Positions 62,028 to 64,000 of a stretch of DNA of 64,000 nucleotides are shown here, piece after piece. The DNA is from an uncultured Bacteroidales bacterium (GTDB lineage: Bacteria; Bacteroidota; Bacteroidia; Bacteroidales; UBA932). The notes under the pieces were generated by a model that saw only the letters and a list, made by a program, of their open reading frames with translations, searched no databases and was not told where the DNA came from. Made by a program: the position numbers and the translations under genes. How positions within the stretch are numbered: the first letter of the stretch is position 1; each line of letters starts with the position of its first letter. Location: the NCBI GenBank assembly GCA_946403855.1, contig CAMJBH010000004.1, positions 62,001 through 126,000 of the forward strand, read 5' to 3'.

Positions 62028-62583
62028 GGAGCATTATCCCTCCGTCGCGGCCGGCGACGTACGGGTCCGTCCAGGCGCCGTCACGCCACACTCCCCCAAG
62101 GAACAGAGGAAAGCCTTTCATGATAGTAAGGGCGTCGAATTCATCGCCCTCTCGCAAAAGCGAGTTCCGTGAGGCAATCACCTTAAACCTAGTTCCTCCT
62201 AGGAACTCCAGTTCAAGTTCCCTGTCCGGCAGCCAGCCGATGGAAACCATGGAGCCCTTTTCCAACTTGGAGGAATCCACCATCTCTACATTGAAATATG
62301 AAGATGGAGGGCTGCTTGAAGAATGTGCCGAACTGAGGAAACTGCGCCAGTCCTCGAACCCTGCATATCTGGAGAGTACGTCCAGCGTCCATTTCCTCGG
62401 CTTTACGTTCATGTTTACATAACCCCACAAACGTTTGAGTGTTGAAGGGCTGATGGTAACTCCGAGCTTTACCAGAATATCGTCAGACAACGACGCGAAG
62501 TCGGCGGATGTCGAAAGCCGCAAAGCGTAGCAACGCTCTACCGCCTGCCGAAGGGCTGCAAATTCATAGCTTGATTCTCCCAT
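62014..62583 (-). CDS. Bacteroidota HTH-like protein with C-terminal beta domain
   Basis: 189 residues from the ATG at 62583 (MGESSYEFAAL). The N-terminal 90 residues carry a pattern recurrent in Bacteroidota: FASLSDDILVKLGVTISPSTLKRLWGYV, then a Pro-Arg, TLDVLSRYAGFEDWRSFL. It looks like a paired helix-turn-helix. The C-terminal 95 residues form a probable beta domain (GSMVSIGWLPDRELELEFLG). The convergent arrangement with the Ser/Thr kinase suggests functional pairing, for example as a phosphorylated regulator; this is inference. A promoter lies 18 nt upstream. Confidence 0.65.
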   Translation of the reverse strand: MGESSYEFAALRQAVERCYALRLSTSADFASLSDDILVKLGVTISPSTLKRLWGYVNMNVKPRKWTLDVLSRYAGFEDWRSFLSSAHSSSSPPSSYFNVEMVDSSKLEKGSMVSIGWLPDRELELEFLGGTRFKVIASRNSLLREGDEFDALTIMKGFPLFLGGVWRDGAWTDPYVAGRDGGIMLLKKR

Positions 62584-62601
62584 AATCAATCAGAGGATAC
62601 G

Positions 62602-62609
62602 CAAATTTA
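62602..62609 (-). promoter_or_regulatory. Bacteroidota -7 promoter element for the HTH-like gene
   Basis: Minus-strand TAAATTTG, 18 nt upstream of the ATG at 62583. Confidence 0.6.
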
Positions 62610-62666
62610 AGAATAAGTATCCTATTTGCAGGTCCAAACAAGGTCCAAATAGCAGGAGACCATAGT

Positions 62667-63620
62667 TTATTTATAAAGGATCTGCGTGTGCGAGTCCACT
62701 TCGCACTCCGTCAGAGAAGTGCCTTTGCGCAGCCATATTGTGTTGAGTGACGGATTGTCTCGGGAGGAAAGACGCTCAAAAATAGAACTTGCAGACAAAT
62801 CAAGTTCACTTATGGAGGATCCGGAGACATTGAGAAAGTACATCCTGGAAGAGAGTGAGAAATCAATACTCTCAAGAGAGCTCCCGACCCAGCTCACCAT
62901 TCCTATATCCGGACAACACGTATAGTCCAAACTCTTGATGAAAGGACTGTTTAAATTCAGGTATGTGTAATAAAGCCAGCGGTTGTCCATTTTGATGGTC
63001 CTAACGAGCGGTTCATCCCATGCATGGAAGAACACCAGTTTCTTAAATGGAGACAAGTCTATTGATTCCAGGCCGTTACGGGCAAGGTGCAAGGTTTCCA
63101 AGTTCTCCAGAAGTTCCAGTCCAGAAAGCGACTCAAGCGGAATATCGAAAAGTTCGATTTCAGTCACTAAAGCAGTTTCCTCGGAAGACAACATGTGATC
63201 TCCGTCGGTATCGTACGCCTCCAGAAGGAAACGCCACAGATTGCTGTCGTAGGGCAGGCGGTCCGTCGTAAAGGAACGGCCGGGCACTTCCACCTCATCT
63301 CTTCCGTTCGTATAATACACCCACCAGGCATACTCAGTAGAAGCCTCCAGGCCACTCCACTCGTAAGAGATTGAGCCTTGCTCAAGACTAGCCGGGACTT
63401 TCACTGGATCCGAATCGGGTGCGGACAGCCAGAAACCACATTCCACGATTCCTTCAGGATTGTTGAGAACGGCAGTCAGAACGGCGCTGTTCCAGCCCAC
63501 GGACTCGAACAAGGATTCCACGGACGGCTCTGGATAGTTCGGCGCGGGCCGACCCGTGCAGCACATGACCACACCAACGGACACTACCAAAAGCCCCCGA
63601 TAGAAAAACCTACCAATCAT
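62667..63620 (-). CDS. Lipoprotein with fibronectin-like, EF-hand and leucine-rich-repeat regions
   Basis: 317 residues from the ATG at 63620, which overlaps the uvrB stop (ATGA). An in-frame ATG at 63632 inside uvrB is an alternative. A signal with a probable lipobox Cys (VVMCCTG) precedes an FN3-like region, an EF-hand-type loop DTDGDHMLSSEE (about 153-164) and LRR-like strands (ELLENLETLHLARNGLESIDLSPFKKLVF). This resembles the dockerin/LRR lipoproteins of Bacteroidales. Its start and first codons (MIGRF) lie in the 104-bp repeat and are also kept in the left copy, which links this gene to the repeat boundary. Confidence 0.7.
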   Translation of the reverse strand: MIGRFFYRGLLVVSVGVVMCCTGRPAPNYPEPSVESLFESVGWNSAVLTAVLNNPEGIVECGFWLSAPDSDPVKVPASLEQGSISYEWSGLEASTEYAWWVYYTNGRDEVEVPGRSFTTDRLPYDSNLWRFLLEAYDTDGDHMLSSEETALVTEIELFDIPLESLSGLELLENLETLHLARNGLESIDLSPFKKLVFFHAWDEPLVRTIKMDNRWLYYTYLNLNSPFIKSLDYTCCPDIGMVSWVGSSLESIDFSLSSRMYFLNVSGSSISELDLSASSIFERLSSRDNPSLNTIWLRKGTSLTECEVDSHTQILYK

Positions 63621-63707
63621 TTGTCTTTCCATACTTTCAGGTACTGCTGCAGGGCCCACATCTCGTCGCGGTAGCGCGCAGCGGCGGTGAAATCCAGGTC
63701 CGCCGCC
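63604..63707. repeat. Right copy of the 104-bp direct repeat (uvrB 3' end)
   Basis: Identical to 55670-55773 except at 4 positions. It spans the end of uvrB and the first codons of the following lipoprotein gene. Confidence 0.9.
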
Positions 63708-64000
63708 GACTTTTTCATGCGGGCGCGGTCATCTTCCACCATCTTTTCAATCTGGCTGCGTGACATGGAGCGTATCACCGGATCCTGCAGCACCGCCGCC
63801 AGGTCGGCACGCACGAAGCCCTCTTCGGAATAAGCGGCTCCCTTCTCGCGCAGAGCGTCATGGCCGAAGCCCACTGATATGCTTCCGCGCCCATAGTCGG
63901 AAGGATTGGGGATGTACTGCGGCGCATCGTAGGAATTGGCAGCGGACACACGACCCGTGGTGCCTCCGGCAAGCCTTCCGCCCACCGGCTTCACGCCACC
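63617..64000 (-). CDS. uvrB: Excinuclease ABC subunit B, C-terminal part
   Basis: The frame continues past the right edge of the window; 127 codons plus the stop are visible. The C-terminal UVR motif is clear (SRSQIEKMVEDDRARMKKSAADLDFTAAARYRDEMWALQQYL), preceded by a variable linker with DLAAVLQDP. UvrB is the best match because the UVR motif is the last element of the protein. It acts in nucleotide-excision repair with UvrA and UvrC. The stop overlaps the downstream lipoprotein start, and the last 30 codons are duplicated at 55683-55773. Confidence 0.75.
   Translation of the reverse strand, partial: GGVKPVGGRLAGGTTGRVSAANSYDAPQYIPNPSDYGRGSISVGFGHDALREKGAAYSEEGFVRADLAAVLQDPVIRSMSRSQIEKMVEDDRARMKKSAADLDFTAAARYRDEMWALQQYLKVWKDK

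Larger units (their letters stand above)
55670..63707. mobile_element. Putative genomic island flanked by 104-bp direct repeats of the uvrB 3' end
   Basis: Two near-identical copies of the uvrB 3' end in the same orientation bound about 7.8 kb of cell-envelope and signalling genes. The left part of this block (about 55.8-58.9 kb) is visibly more AT-rich than the rest of the window. This is the expected result of site-specific integration at a gene 3' end, which rebuilds the target gene with an element-borne copy, or of a tandem duplication followed by divergence. No integrase or transposase is visible inside. Confidence 0.5.

Noticed and set aside
1..64000. CRISPR array, tRNA or rRNA genes
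   Set aside because: I looked for regular short repeats with spacers and for tRNA or rRNA signatures and saw none; a covariance search was not possible.

Overview
The window looks like chromosomal DNA of a Bacteroidota bacterium, most likely an uncultured gut or host-associated member of the order Bacteroidales. Reasons: at least twenty promoters carry the TAnnTTTG -7 element typical of this phylum, often in divergent pairs. Several families are characteristic of the group (UpxY-like antiterminator, DUF5606, PUR-domain DUF3276, long NusB, FISUMP and fimbrillin-like lipoproteins, TGT without zinc ligands, the nusB-yajC-ybbR-coaE order). By eye the GC content is in the mid-fifties, with one clearly AT-richer block at 55.8-58.9 kb. 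I saw no rRNA, tRNA, CRISPR array, transposase or integrase.

Layout. 1-6.5 kb: 3' part of a dipeptidyl peptidase IV, facing a tightly overlapping minus-strand operon (orphan HAMP receptor, TrkH, RecD-like helicase, THUMP-like methyltransferase). 6.5-7.7 kb: ROK repressor. 7.7-16.3 kb: exopolysaccharide operon (wza, BY-kinase, FlaA1/CapD dehydratase, UpxY-like NusG, rfbD-rfbA-rfbB), whose promoter lies inside a perfect 13-bp dyad. 16.3-25.2 kb: glutamine synthetase, M64 peptidase, and a run rlmN, patatin/OMP, recX, rnhA, pdxA, PAP2. 25.2-37.5 kb: recA, a CNNM-type transporter, a receiver/PPDK-like fusion, a possible small RNA, obg, PAP2, murF, dut, nucleoside MFS, tgt and lptG. 37.6-43.3 kb: a polyamine operon (HTH-only regulator, porin, potA-B-C-D). 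43.35-47.1 kb: RNase P RNA, then glpA-glpB-glpC with a drastically shortened glpB. 47.1-51.5 kb: nusB-yajC-ybbR-coaE-DUF5606-rimO. 51.6-54.1 kb: PUR protein, MTA/SAH deaminase and purine nucleoside phosphorylase. 54.3-55.4 kb: a small operon of Cys-rich peptide, PLD-like protein and DNPH1-like N-hydrolase.

The most unusual part is 55.67-63.71 kb. A 104-bp copy of the uvrB 3' end (55670-55773) repeats, with only 4 differences, the genuine uvrB 3' end (63604-63707) at the right edge. The roughly 7.8 kb between the copies holds cell-envelope and signalling genes not typical of a uvrB neighbourhood: a duplicated FISUMP/Ig lipoprotein preceded by a 37-residue leader-type peptide, a beta-barrel protein, a WG-repeat-like lipoprotein, a membrane Ser/Thr kinase, a Bacteroidota HTH protein and an EF-hand/LRR lipoprotein translationally coupled to uvrB. 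This reads as an accessory cargo block inserted at, or duplicated from, the uvrB 3' end.

Most operons are very compact (ATGA overlaps), and many genes start 4-8 nt after the -7 element, implying leaderless or nearly leaderless mRNAs. All functions are assigned by recognising motifs and gene order; no database search was run.
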